The notes under the pieces were generated by a model. The model saw nothing but the letters and a program-made list of their open reading frames with translations, did not search any database and was not told the DNA's origin. Both the position numbers and the translations under genes were made by a program. A DNA stretch of 64,000 bases, from positions 7,570,501-7,634,500 of the forward strand of contig CANJKZ010000723.1 in the NCBI GenBank assembly GCA_947471745.1. The letters run 5' to 3'. This DNA is from Closterium sp. Naga37s-1 (taxonomy: Eukaryota > Streptophyta > Zygnematophyceae > Desmidiales > Closteriaceae). Shown here piece after piece: positions 45,111 through 57,521 of the stretch; position 1 is the first letter of the stretch, and the number at the start of each line of letters is the position of its first letter.

Positions 45111-45155
45111 TTATACCTCTCCCCACATCTGCTCTGCAGCTGTTTCCTCCTCCTC

Positions 45156-46001
45156 ATGGCGACCTCTCTCGCCCTCCCCTCCCTCCCTCTGCTGGTCCTT
45201 CAGCTTGCGCCCGATGGCAGTGCAGTCAACTTCCCCAGTTGGCTGAACTGTCTTGAGCGCACGCTGTCTGGCACCCTCGTGAGTGGCTTTAACCTATGGT
45301 TTGTCACTCAGCAGAGTGGTTCTGGCGCCATTCCCACCTCTCCCTCTGGACCTACCTCTTCCTCCTCTGACCCCTATGCTGATGGCCTCCGTGCTGCCAT
45401 TGCTGAAACTGAGCGGCTTGTGACCACGGCGCAAGCCACCGCCACGGTTGCTCCTGACAATGCTGCTGCCCGTGACTTAGCTCGTATTCTTGCTGAGTCC
45501 CTCGAGAGCACCCGCAAGCGCCTCACTGAGCACCTCGCTGCCCCTTCTCCTCGCTCTGCATCTACGCCCATTTCCTCTGCTCCATCTCACTCTGATCTTC
45601 TCGCTGACTGGCATGTTGCCAACGCACGTGCTTGTCAGGTCATCCTTGCTTGCCTCCCTCCAACTCTTCTCCCTCAGTGCTCGCACATCCGCTATGCCAA
45701 GGACCTTCTCGGCTATCTTACCGAGCGCTTCCAGACGCAGACTCCTATCAGTGTCATTGCCCTCTTACGCGAGCTCACCTCTCTTCGTCTTGCTGACTTC
45801 ACCACCATGGCGGACTACATCGCTCGTGTGCAGATGCTGTCCTCCCAACTTGCCTCTCAAAAGTTTGAACTTTCCGATCATGTGTGCGGTGCCCTCCTCC
45901 TCACAGGCCTCACTCCTGAATACAGTGTTCATGTCACTCTGTATGGTGAGCGCCCTGCCGACCAGTGGTCGTTCTCTCGTGTCTCTGCCTTCCTCCTCTA
46001 G
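45156..46001 (+). pseudogene. gag: Copia E Gag, unit 1
   Basis: ATG at 45156 (MATSLALPSLPLLVLQLAPDG) gives a Gag core with WLNCLERTLSGTLVSGFN, DWHVANARACQVILACL and LRLADFTTMADYIARVQML, the UBN2-like region of copia Gag. It ends at a TAG (45999-46001) in FLL*AELNLR. Downstream the coding potential resumes, and a C-run (46060-46074, 15 C) shifts the frame before the zinc-like motif. The same TAG is present in all three units, so it predates the amplification. Confidence 0.85.
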
Positions 46002-46074
46002 GCAGAGCTCAACCTCCGCAGCTGCCCTCCTACTGCCGCCGCTGTCACACCCTCTTCCGCCCCCCCCCCCCCCC

Positions 46075-47974
46075 TCTCCCCACCTCCACTGCCGCCGCTG
46101 CTTCCTCTCGCCCTCGCAACACCTTTCCTCCTTGCACCTACATCATTCGCCAAGGGCCCCGCAAGGGTCAGCCCTGCGGTCGCACCAATCATCCCGCCTC
46201 CTCCTGCTTCCAGAAGCTCACCGATGACTGGTTTCTGGCTGGCAACACTGGTCGCCTTCCCAACTGGCTTCAACTCTCTCGTCAGCGTCGCCAGTCTTCT
46301 GCCCAGGCGGTACTTGTGGCTGCCGACTCTGGTACCAGTGCTCAAGCCTCTGCTCTCAGTGTGACTATGCCTAGTCAGGATAGCATTATGGGGGCTTCTC
46401 CCCTTATGGACCCTCGTTTTGCCATGATGCTTGCTCCCTCTGTTAATGGCAATGATTCTCAGTATCTTCGTCCCACAGCTGCTGCTCTTTCTCTCCCTCA
46501 CACTCTTGAGTTTGTTCTTGACAGTGGTGCCACTGACTCTATTTTTCGTGACGATGGTGTGCTTCGCTCTTTTCCCCATCCCCTCTCCATTCAAGGAGCT
46601 GGGGATACCATGACCATGACTTGCACTGCTACCTCCTCTCTTCCCTGTCCTGCCTCCCCCTCTGGTGCTCTGACTGGCCTCTATGTCCCTTCCTGCCGCC
46701 ACAACCTTCTCTCTCTCTCTGCTCTTCAACGTCTTTGTGTGCGAGCTATCTTTCCTGAATGTGACTCCTATTGTGATCTCTATCATCGCAGCCGCCATCT
46801 TGCACGCTTTACTCTTTCCCCTATCACTCGCCTCTACAGTCTTCGTGTCTCTCTCCCCCCTTCTGCCCATCATGCCTCTTTCGCTTCCGCCCCTCCCGTT
46901 TCTTCTTGCGACTGTCGTTCTCTCACTCAACCTACCCTTCTCCTCCATCATCGGCTTGGCCACCCCAATTTTCCCCTTCTTCGTAGTATGGTCTCCTCCA
47001 AGCTTCTTCATGGCCTCCCTTCCTCTCTCCCCCCCCTTCCTCCCTCTCCTGCTCCTCCATGCACCCCATGTGTCCAATCCAAATTATCCCAGTCACCCCA
47101 TCCCTCTTCTCCCTCTGCCTCTCCCCAACCCCTTGACCTGGTTCATATGGACCTCTGGGGTCCTTCACCTACTGCTTCTCGTCAGGGTCATCGCTACTTT
47201 CTGCTTTTGGTTGATGACCACTCACGATTTGCCACTATCTATCCCCTCCGTGCCAAATCTGACGCTCCCTCCCTCATCATTCGCTGGGCTGAACAGGCTC
47301 GTCTACGCTTTAAGCGTCCTGTCACGCGCTTCCACTCGAATGGTGGTGGCGAATTCTTTCATTCTCTCTCCTCTTACTGTGCCTCTCATGGCATTTGCCA
47401 GACCTCCACTCTTCCTCACTCACCAGATCAGAATGGGGTTGCCGAGCGTCGCAATCGCACTCTCATGGAAATCACTCGCTGCCTTCTCACCCATGCCTCT
47501 GCTCCCCACTCTCTTTGGAGCTATGCTCTCCTCCATGCCACTCTACTCTCTAACCTCCGCCCTCATCCTCTTCGCCCTACTACCACCCCCTTCCAGCTTT
47601 GGACTGGCCGCCAGCCCTCTGTTTGCCCTCTTCGGGTCTGGGGGTGTGTCGCCCATGTTCTTGTCAATCCAGCAGACCAGTCCCGTCAGGGTGGGAAACT
47701 CGCTCCCAAGACGCAGCTCTGTGCATTCCTTGGCATCAACTCTGACTGTCCTGGCTATCTTTTCTATGCCCCTTCCTCTCACCAACTCATCTGCAGCCAG
47801 GACGTCATTTTCGATGAGACTCAATCCCCATTCCATTCCCCCCCACCCGCCCCTCCTGTCCCCTCTCTTCACTGGTCTGATTTCGATCAGCCGCCGTCTG
47901 TCCTTCCCTCCCCTCCCCCCCCCCCCCCCTCCTATCCCGCCCCTTCCCGCCCCTCCCTCTGCGCCAGCCTCTAG
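46075..47974 (+). pseudogene. pol: Copia E Pol, unit 1, first part (zinc motif, protease, integrase)
   Basis: It contains C-TYIIRQGPRKGQP-C-GRTN-H-PASS-C, protease DSGATDSIF (about 46520), GAG-pre-integrase HHRLGHPNF, and the integrase core: MDLWGP, then HSNGGGEF where unit 2 has HSDGGGEF (the second catalytic Asp changed to Asn by G to A at 47340), and NGVAERR. The frame ends after a 15-C run (47915-47929) with a TAG at 47972-47974; unit 2 has 16 C and stays open. Confidence 0.9.
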
Positions 47975-49398
47975 TGCCCCCCCTTCCGACATCATCTCTG
48001 GCGCCTCCCCACCCGCCTCTTCCTCTTCGGCTCCCCTCCCTTCCTCACTTCCATCTTCCTCTCCACCTCCTTCGTCTGTTCCCATTCCCCCCCCCTTCCC
48101 CACGCCTTACTCGCTCCATGACTCGCGCACTTTCTAATTTTCAGCACTCTGCTCTTTTCACTCGTCTTTCTCCATCTCAGAATGTTACTCTTCTTGAAGA
48201 TCGCTTTGAGGAGCTCTTCAATATTCATCCTGTTTCTCCTCTCCTGTGTGTCACCGTTGGTGACTTTAGCAATTCTCCCACTCTTCTCTCTGTCGACACC
48301 GCTGCCATCCCCACCCCTCACTCCTACTCCGAGGCTGTGTCGGGCTTTCATGCCACTGAGTGGATGGCTGCCATCATTGCTGAGTGTGAGGCATTCACCA
48401 GGACTAAATCATACATTGACTCTGTCCCCCCCCCTGGCGCCACCATTGTCAAAGGCAAATGGGTCTTCCGTGTCAAGCAGCTGCCCGACGAACTTCGTGT
48501 CTTCAAGGCCCGCTACTGTGCCAAGGGGTTCACTCAGCGTGAAGGCATTGATTACTTTGCCACTTACTCCCCCACAGCCCGTCTCCCCACCCTTCGCCTC
48601 CTTCTTGACTTAGGTGCTCGCTGGAATTGGGAGATCCATTCCATGGACGTTTCCAATGCTTTCCTCCAGGGCGAGCTGCATGAGCGCATATTCCTTGAGC
48701 GCCCCGCTGGCTTTCCTCGCCCTTTCCCTCCAGGCACGGTTTGGGAATTGAAACGACCTGTGTATGGCCTTAAACAGGCCCCACGCGAGTGGCACGCCAA
48801 GCTCGCCTCCACCCTTCACTCTCTTGGCTTCTCTACCTCCACCTCCGACCCCAGTCTCTTCATTCGCACATCCCCCCACAGGCTTTACATCCTTGCCTAT
48901 GTGGACGATTTGGTGCTGCTTGCTGAGGACTCCGCCGATCTTGTAGCTGTCAAGAAGGCCCTGCAGGCGCGTCTCCTGTGCAAGGACCTTGGCGAGCTTC
49001 GTCACTACCTCGGCATGGAGATCCGTCGTGATCGTGCTGCCCGCACCATCTCTCTCTCCCAGTCTTTCTATATCCAGTCCATCCTCCAGCGGTTTCAGAT
49101 GTCGCAGGCCAAGCCGGTCTCCACCCCTCTTCCCGCTAACCATCAACTCACTGCCCCTGCCGTCCCTGCTCCCTCCTCTGAGCTGCGGCCTTATCCTGAG
49201 CTCGTTGGATCTCTCATGTATGCTATGATGTGCACTCGCCCCGACCTTGCTTACCCCCTCAGTGTTCTCTCTCGCTTTGTTGGTCTTGGCCGCCACACTG
49301 ACGTGCACTGGGCGGCTTCTAAGCGCGTCCTGCGCTATCTGCGCGCCACCTCTGACCTTGCTCTCACTCAGGCGGTACTTTTGATCTTTGCCTGGTGA
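47930..49398 (+). pseudogene. pol: Copia E Pol, unit 1, second part (reverse transcriptase)
   Basis: After the C-run shift the frame continues with the copia reverse transcriptase: WVFRVKQLPDELRVFKARY, DVSNAFLQGELHE, KRPVYGLKQAP and YVDD (about 48897-48910), then the connection (LGMEIRRDRAA, YPELVGSLMYAMMCTRPDLAY). RNase H is cut after LRATSDLALTQ by the junction with unit 2, and the frame runs into AVLLIFAW and a TGA. Confidence 0.9.
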
Positions 49399-52300
49399 GA
49401 GGAAGTACCACTTAGTGTCATACTACAGCATATTGTACAGAATTAGAAGTTGTACAAATTTATATAATTACGCAAAACGCTTCGCAACCCTAAGACGAAT
49501 TCGTCGCCTCTTGTTTTTTTTTTTTTTTTTTTTTTTTCCTTTCCTCTCGTTTCTTTCCCGTCACTCTTAGCATCCGCGCGGTTCTCTTCGTTATACTCGT
49601 TCGGGTGCCCTAATCCAGTCCGAAGCGCGCCTCCCTGCCGTTCAGATCATCCGTCCGCACCTTCCCTCTTCATCCCGCTTCCTCCTCCTCACGCTTCGGA
49701 CGGTAGCACGGCGATTTCCGCCTGTAGCGCGGTCAGCCGTCCCCTCCCCCCTCCCTGTCTCGTCGCGCGCGCATTGCGCTCCTGCCGCCGCGCGCGCTAA
49801 GCACCGTCCAGCAGCGCGCGTGCCTGCCCTTCCTTGCGGTGCGCTCTGCCCTTCCTCAATCCGCCCCTTCCCTCACCCTCCTCCTCCTTCCCTCTCTCCT
49901 TTGTGCTTCCCCCAATACCTCACCTCTTCCTCCTCCTATTTTCTCTCCCCATCTGCTACGGCTCGTAGCTCCTTGTGGCGCGCCCTGCCCTTCCCACAAT
50001 CCGCCCCTTCACCCTCCTCCTCCTCCCCTCTCCCCCACTAGTTCCTTCTCCACTATCTCACCCCTCCTCCACCTCTTTTCTCTCTTCATCTGCTGCAGCT
50101 GGTAGCTGATTGTGTTGTGTAGCTGTTGTTCCTCCACACCTTCCCTCCTCCTCAACATCCTCCTCTCAACTGCTCAACTGCACACTCTTCCCAATTCTCC
50201 CTCCTCCTCTTGTTTCTCTCTTCAGCGGCACAGCAGCAGACTTCTTCGCCGCTATCCCTCCTCCTCTGGTTTCTCCCCTCATCGGCGCAGCAGCACACTA
50301 CTCCGCCATTTTCCCTCCTCCTCTGGTTTCTCCCCTCATCGGCGCAGCAGCAGACTACTTCGCCATTTTCCCTCCTCCTCTGGTTTCTCCCCTCATCGGC
50401 GTAGCAGCAGACTACTTCGCCATTTTCCCTCCTCCTCTGGTTTCTCCCCGCATCGGCTCGGCAGCTGACTACTCCGCCACTTTCCCTCCTCCTCTTGTTT
50501 CTCCCCTCAGCGGCTCAGCAGCAGACTACCCCGCCCTTATTCCTCCGCCTCTTATACCTCTCCCCACATCTGCTCTGCAGCTGTTTCCTCCTCCTCATGG
50601 CGACCTCTCTCGCCCTCCCCTCCCTCCCTCTGCTGGTCCTTCAGCTTGCGCCCGATGGCAGTGCAGTCAACTTCCCCAGTTGGCTGAACTGTCTTGAGCG
50701 CACGCTGTCTGGCACCCTCGTGAGTGGCTTTAACCTATGGTTTGTCACTCAGCAGAGTGGTTCTGGCGCCATTCCCACCTCTCCCTCTGGACCTACCTCT
50801 TCCTCCTCTGACCCCTATGCTGATGGCCTCCGTGCTGCCATTGCTGAAACTGAGCGGCTTGTGACCACGGCGCAAGCCACCGCCACGGTTGCTCCTGACA
50901 ATGCTGCTGCCCGTGACTTAGCTCGTATTCTTGCTGAGTCCCTCGAGAGCACCCGCAAGCGCCTCACTGAGCACCTCGCTGCCCCTTCTCCTCGCTCTGC
51001 ATCTACGCCCATTTCCTCTGCTCCATCTCACTCTGATCTTCTCGCTGACTGGCATGTTGCCAACGCACGTGCTTGTCAGGTCATCCTTGCTTGCCTCCCT
51101 CCAACTCTTCTCCCTCAGTGCTCGCACATCCGCTATGCCAAGGACCTTCTCGGCTATCTTACCGAGCGCTTCCAGACGCAGACTCCTATCAGTGTCATTG
51201 CCCTCTTACGCGAGCTCACCTCTCTTCGTCTTGCTGACTTCACCACCATGGCGGACTACATCGCTCGTGTGCAGATGCTGTCCTCCCAACTTGCCTCTCA
51301 AAAGTTTGAACTTTCCGATCATGTGTGCGGTGCCCTCCTCCTCACAGGCCTCACTCCTGAATACAGTGTTCATGTCACTCTGTATGGTGAGCGCCCTGCC
51401 GACCAGTGGTCGTTCTCTCGTGTCTCTGCCTTCCTCCTCTAGGCAGAGCTCAACCTCCGCAGCTGCCCTCCTACTGCCGCCGCTGTCACACCCTCTTCCG
51501 CCCCCCCCCCCCCCTCTCCCCACCTCCACTGCCGCCGCTGCTTCCTCTCGCCCTCGCAACACCTTTCCTCCTTGCACCTACATCATTCGCCAAGGGCCCC
51601 GCAAGGGTCAGCCCTGCGGTCGCACCAATCATCCCGCCTCCTCCTGCTTCCAGAAGCTCACCGATGACTGGTTTCTGGCTGGCAACACTGGTCGCCTTCC
51701 CAACTGGCTTCAACTCTCTCGTCAGCGTCGCCAGTCTTCTGCCCAGGCGGTACTTGTGGCTGCCGACTCTGGTACCAGTGCTCAAGCCTCTGCTCTCAGT
51801 GTGACTATGCCTAGTCAGGATAGCATTATGGGGGCTTCTCCCCTTATGGACCCTCGTTTTGCCATGATGCTTGCTCCCTCTGTTAATGGCAATGATTCTC
51901 AGTATCTTCGTCCCACAGCTGCTGCTCTTTCTCTCCCTCACACTCTTGAGTTTGTTCTTGACAGTGGTGCCACTGACTCTATTTTTCGTGACGATGGTGT
52001 GCTTCGCTCTTTTCCCCATCCCCTCTCCATTCAAGGAGCTGGGGATACCATGACCATGACTTGCACTGCTACCTCCTCTCTTCCCTGTCCTGCCTCCCCC
52101 TCTGGTGCTCTGACTGGCCTCTATGTCCCTTCCTGCCGCCACAACCTTCTCTCTCTCTCTGCTCTTCAACGTCTTTGTGTGCGAGCTATCTTTCCTGAAT
52201 GTGACTCCTATTGTGATCTCTATCATCGCAGCCGCCATCTTGCACGCTTTACTCTTTCCCCTATCACTCGCCTCTACAGTCTTCGTGTCTCTCTCCCCCC

Positions 52301-54803
52301 TTCTGCCCATCATGCCTCTTTCGCTTCCGCCCCTCCCGTTTCTTCTTGCGACTGTCGTTCTCTCACTCAACCTACCCTTCTCCTCCATCATCGGCTTGGC
52401 CACCCCAATTTTCCCCTTCTTCGTAGTATGGTCTCCTCCAAGCTTCTTCATGGCCTCCCTTCCTCTCTCCCCCCCCTTCCTCCCTCTCCTGCTCCTCCAT
52501 GCACCCCATGTGTCCAATCCAAATTATCCCAGTCACCCCATCCCTCTTCTCCCTCTGCCTCTCCCCAACCCCTTGACCTGGTTCATATGGACCTCTGGGG
52601 TCCTTCACCTACTGCTTCTCGTCAGGGTCATCGCTACTTTCTGCTTTTGGTTGATGACCACTCACGATTTGCCACTATCTATCCCCTCCGTGCCAAATCT
52701 GACGCTCCCTCCCTCATCATTCGCTGGGCTGAACAGGCTCGTCTACGCTTTAAGCGTCCTGTCACGCGCTTCCACTCGGATGGTGGTGGCGAATTCTTTC
52801 ATTCTCTCTCCTCTTACTGTGCCTCTCATGGCATTTGCCAGACCTCCACTCTTCCTCACTCACCAGATCAGAATGGGGTTGCCGAGCGTCGCAATCGCAC
52901 TCTCATGGAAATCACTCGCTGCCTTCTCACCCATGCCTCTGCTCCCCACTCTCTTTGGAGCTATGCTCTCCTCCATGCCACTCTACTCTCTAACCTCCGC
53001 CCTCATCCTCTTCGCCCTACTACCACCCCCTTCCAGCTTTGGACTGGCCGCCAGCCCTCTGTTTGCCCTCTTCGGGTCTGGGGGTGTGTCGCCCATGTTC
53101 TTGTCAATCCAGCAGACCAGTCCCGTCAGGGTGGGAAACTCGCTCCCAAGACGCAGCTCTGTGCATTCCTTGGCATCAACTCTGACTGTCCTGGCTATCT
53201 TTTCTATGCCCCTTCCTCTCACCAACTCATCTGCAGCCAGGACGTCATTTTCGATGAGACTCAATCCCCATTCCATTCCCCCCCACCCGCCCCTCCTGTC
53301 CCCTCTCTTCACTGGTCTGATTTCGATCAGCCGCCGTCTGTCCTTCCCTCCCCTCCCCCCCCCCCCCCCCTCCTATCCCGCCCCTTCCCGCCCCTCCCTC
53401 TGCGCCAGCCTCTAGTGCCCCCCCTTCCGACATCATCTCTGGCGCCTCCCCACCCGCCTCTTCCTCTTCGGCTCCCCTCCCTTCCTCACTTCCATCTTCC
53501 TCTCCACCTCCTTCGTCTGTTCCCATTCCCCCCCCCTTCCCCACGCCTTACTCGCTCCATGACTCGCGCACTTTCTAATTTTCAGCACTTTGCTCTTTTC
53601 ACTCGTCTTTCTCCATCTCAGAATGTTACTCTTCTTGAAGATCGCTTTGAGGAGCTCTTCAATATTCATCCTGTTTCTCCTCTCCTGTGTGTCACCGTTG
53701 GTGACTTTAGCAATTCTCCCACTCTTCTCTCTGTCGACACCGCTGCCATCCCCACCCCTCACTCCTACTCCGAGGCTGTGTCGGGCTTTCATGCCACTGA
53801 GTGGATGGCTGCCATCATTGCTGAGTGTGAGGCATTCACCAGGACTAAATCATACATTGACTCTGTCCCCCCCCCTGGCGCCACCATTGTCAAAGGCAAA
53901 TGGGTCTTCCGTGTCAAGCAGCTGCCCGACGAACTACGTGTCTTCAAGGCCCGCTACTGTGCCAAGGGGTTCACTCAGCGTGAAGGCATTGATTACTTTG
54001 CCACTTACTCCCCCACAGCCCGTCTCCCCACCCTTCGCCTCCTTCTTGACTTAGGTGCTCGCTGGAATTGGGAGATCCATTCCATGGACGTTTCCAATGC
54101 TTTCCTCCAGGGCGAGCTGCATGAGCGCATATTCCTTGAGCGCCCCGCTGGCTTTCCTCGCCCTTTCCCTCCAGGCACGGTTTGGGAATTGAAACGACCT
54201 GTGTATGGCCTTAAACAGGCCCCACGCGAGTGGCACGCCAAGCTCGCCTCCACCCTTCACTCTCTTGGCTTCTCTACCTCCACCTCCGACCCCAGTCTCT
54301 TCATTCGCACATCCCCCCACAGGCTTTACATCCTTGCCTATGTGGACGATTTGGTGCTGCTTGCTGAGGACTCCGCCGATCTTGTAGCTGTCAAGAAGGC
54401 CCTGCAGGCGCGTCTCCTGTGCAAGGACCTTGGCGAGCTTCGTCACTACCTCGGCATGGAGATCCGTCGTGATCGTGCTGCCCGCACCATCTCTCTCTCC
54501 CAGTCTTTCTATATCCAGTCCATCCTCCAGCGGTTTCAGATGTCGCAGGCCAAGCCGGTCTCCACCCCTCTTCCCGCTAACCATCAACTCACTGCCCCTG
54601 CCGTCCCTGCTCCCTCCTCTGAGCTGCGGCCTTATCCTGAGCTCGTTGGATCTCTCATGTATGCTATGATGTGCACTCGCCCCGACCTTGCTTACCCCCT
54701 CAGTGTTCTCTCTCGCTTTGTTGGTCTTGGCCGCCACACTGACGTGCACTGGGCGGCTTCTAAGCGCGTCCTGCGCTATCTGCGCGCCACCTCTGACCTT
54801 GCT
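49363..54803 (+). repeat. Copia E tandem unit 2 (5,441 bp)
   Basis: Begins at CTCACTCAGG in the leader hairpin and ends at the same sequence in RNase H (54804). Near identical to unit 1. Confidence 0.92.
50597..51442 (+). pseudogene. gag: Copia E Gag, unit 2
   Basis: Same protein as unit 1 and the same TAG (51440-51442). The C-run before the zinc motif has 14 C (51501-51514, after one G), so pol is in a different relative frame from unit 1. Neither length keeps gag and the zinc motif in one frame, whereas 13 or 16 C would. Confidence 0.85.
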
Positions 54804-54839
54804 CTCACTCAGGCGGTACTTTTGATCTTTGCCTGGTGA
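51515..54839 (+). pseudogene. pol: Copia E Pol, unit 2, continuous frame lacking most of RNase H
   Basis: One open frame of about 1,100 codons from the zinc-like motif through protease (DSGATDSIF), integrase (MDLWGP, HSDGGGEF, NGVAERR: all three acidic residues present) and reverse transcriptase (DVSNAFLQG, YVDD). It ends at the unit junction with AVLLIFAW and TGA 54837-54839. It is the best preserved pol of this element but has no RNase H. Confidence 0.9.
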
Positions 54840-57444
54840 GAGGAAGTACCACTTAGTGTCATACTACAGCATATTGTACAGAATTAGAAGTTGTACAAAT
54901 TTATATAATTACGCAAAACGCTTCGCAACCCTAAGACGAATTCGTCGCCTCTTGTTTTTTTTTTTTTTTTTTTTTTTTCCTTTCCTCTCGTTTCTTTCCC
55001 GTCACTCTTAGCATCCGCGCGGTTCTCTTCGTTATACTCGTTCGGGTGCCCTAATCCAGTCCGAAGCGCGCCTCCCTGCCGTTCAGATCATCCGTCCGCA
55101 CCTTCCCTCTTCATCCCGCTTCCTCCTCCTCACGCTTCGGACGGTAGCACGGCGATTTCCGCCTGTAGCGCGGTCAGCCGTCCCCTCCCCCCTCCCTGTC
55201 TCGTCGCGCGCGCATTGCGCTCCTGCCGCCGCGCGCGCTAAGCACCGTCCAGCAGCGCGCGTGCCTGCCCTTCCTTGCGGTGCGCTCTGCCCTTCCTCAA
55301 TCCGCCCCTTCCCTCACCCTCCTCCTCCTTCCCTCTCTCCTTTGTGCTTCCCCCAATACCTCACCTCTTCCTCCTATTTTCTCTCCCCATCTGCTACGGC
55401 TCGTAGCTCCTTGTGGCGCGCCCTGCCCTTCCCACAATCCGCCCCTTCACCCTCCTCCTCCTCCCCTCTCCCCCACTAGTTCCTTCTCCACTATCTCACC
55501 CCTCCTCCACCTCTTTTCTCTCTTCATCTGCTGCAGCTGGTAGCTGATTGTGTTGTGTAGCTGTTGTTCCTCCACACCTTCCCTCCTCCTCAACATCCTC
55601 CTCTCAACTGCTCAACTGCACACTCTTCCCAATTCTCCCTCCTCCTCTTGTTTCTCTCTTCAGCGGCACAGCAGCAGACTTCTTCGCCGCTATCCCTCCT
55701 CCTCTGGTTTCTCCCCTCATCGGCGCAGCAGCACACTACTCCGCCATTTTCCCTCCTCCTCTGGTTTCTCCCCTCATCGGCGCAGCAGCAGACTACTTCG
55801 CCATTTTCCCTCCTCCTCTGGTTTCTCCCCTCATCGGCGTAGCAGCAGACTACTTCGCCATTTTCCCTCCTCCTCTGGTTTCTCCCCGCATCGGCTCGGC
55901 AGCTGACTACTCCGCCACTTTCCCTCCTCCTCTTGTTTCTCCCCTCAGCGGCTCAGCAGCAGACTACCCCGCCCTTATTCCTCCGCCTCTTATACCTCTC
56001 CCCACATCTGCTCTGCAGCTGTTTCCTCCTCCTCATGGCGACCTCTCTCGCCCTCCCCTCCCTCCCTCTGCTGGTCCTTCAGCTTGCGCCCGATGGCAGT
56101 GCAGTCAACTTCCCCAGTTGGCTGAACTGTCTTGAGCGCACGCTGTCTGGCACCCTCGTGAGTGGCTTTAACCTATGGTTTGTCACTCAGCAGAGTGGTT
56201 CTGGCGCCATTCCCACCTCTCCCTCTGGACCTACCTCTTCCTCCTCTGACCCCTATGCTGATGGCCTCCGTGCTGCCATTGCTGAAACTGAGCGGTTTGT
56301 GACCACGGCGCAAGCCACCGCCACGGTTGCTCCTGACAATGCTGCTGCCCGTGACTTAGCTCGTATTCTTGCTGAGTCCCTCGAGAGCACCCGCAAGCGC
56401 CTCACTGAGCACCTCGCTGCCCCTTCTCCTCGCTCTGCATCTACGCCCATTTCCTCTGCTCCATCTCACTCTGATCTTCTCGCTGACTGGCATGTTGCCA
56501 ACGCACGTGCTTGTCAGGTCATCCTTGCTTGCCTCCCTCCAACTCTTCTCCCTCAGTGCTCGCACATCCGCTATGCCAAGGACCTTCTCGGCTATCTTAC
56601 CGAGCGCTTCCAGACGCAGACTCCTATCAGTGTCATTGCCCTCTTACGCGAGCTCACCTCTCTTCGTCTTGCTGACTTCACCACCATGGCGGACTACATC
56701 GCTCGTGTGCAGATGCTGTCCTCCCAACTTGCCTCTCAAAAGTTTGAACTTTCCGATCATGTGTGCGGTGCCCTCCTCCTCACAGGCCTCACTCCTGAAT
56801 ACAGTGTTCATGTCACTCTGTATGGTGAGCGCCCTGCCGACCAGTGGTCGTTCTCTCGTGTCTCTGCCTTCCTCCTCTAGGCAGAGCTCAACCTCCGCAG
56901 CTGCCCTCCTACTGCCGCCGCTGTCACACCCTCTTCCGCCCCCCCCCCCCCCCTCTCCCCACCTCCACTGCCGCCGCTGCTTCCTCTCGCCCTCGCAACA
57001 CCTTTCCTCTTGCACCTACATCATTCGCTCATCCTCTGTCTGCCTTTCCACCTGTGAGGCTGAGTTGTACGCAGGCACCTTGGCAGCTCAGGAGGCTCGC
57101 TGGCTCTCCTTTCACCTTGCTGAGCTTGGTCACTCTCAGTCCTCTGTGACGCTCTCCTGTGACGGTGCCAGCATGATTCATCTCACTGAAAATCCTGACT
57201 ATCACGCCAGCAGCAAGCATATCGAGGTCCACTATTTCTTTGTGCGCGAGCTGGTGCAGACTGGTTTCTTACGTCTGCGCAAGGTGGACGCTGCTGCCAA
57301 CCTTGCTGACATTTTCACCAAGGCCCTTCTGCGTGCGCCACACCGTTTCTACGTGCGCGAGCTTGGGCTCACGCGTCTCTCCACTACTGGGGTGTGCCGG
57401 TTCGCTAGGTGTTTTGCTCCAGAGCTTCACCTAGCCTGGAGGTG
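54804..57444 (+). repeat. Copia E tandem unit 3, internally deleted
   Basis: Starts like units 1 and 2. After the gag zinc motif start (CTYIIR) it jumps to the RNase H C-terminal part (SSSVCLSTCEAELYAG), deleting protease, integrase and reverse transcriptase. It leads into the true 3' end: RNase H end, CTGGAGGTG polypurine-like tract and 3' LTR. Confidence 0.9.
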
Positions 57445-57460
57445 TGTTGGAGTAGGCTAG
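56035..57460 (+). pseudogene. gag-pol: Copia E unit 3: Gag and in-frame zinc-motif/RNase H fusion
   Basis: Gag spans 56035-56880 with the same TAG at its end. After a 15-C run the frame continues HLSSCTYIIR and is joined directly to SSSVCLSTCEAELYAG, so the RNase H C-terminal half (Glu in CEAELYA, Asp in CDGASMI, Asp in NLADIFTKA) remains in frame to a TAG at 57458-57460 in the 3' LTR. The first RNase H Asp is missing. The junction has at most 3-5 bp of microhomology. Confidence 0.85.
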
Positions 57461-57521
57461 AGCTCGCTCTGGTCTTTATTTTGGTGTTCTTATATTATTT
57501 CTCTATGTTTAGAGAGCGTTA

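Larger units (their letters stand above)
43924..49362 (+). repeat. Copia E tandem unit 1 (5,439 bp)
   Basis: It spans the end of leader copy 2, gag, and pol up to the RNase H start, where TGACCTTGCT is followed by CTCACTCAGG, the first bases of the next unit. Unit 2 is near identical. Differences include C-run lengths, a T-run, and G/A at 47340 in the integrase. Confidence 0.92.

Noticed and set aside
46683..48137. Long hydrophobic frames (about 480 and 430 aa) overlapping copia E pol, looking like membrane proteins
   Set aside because: Alternative-frame readings of the pyrimidine-rich pol gene; integrase and protease motifs are in the other frame. Repeated identically in unit 2 only because the DNA is duplicated.
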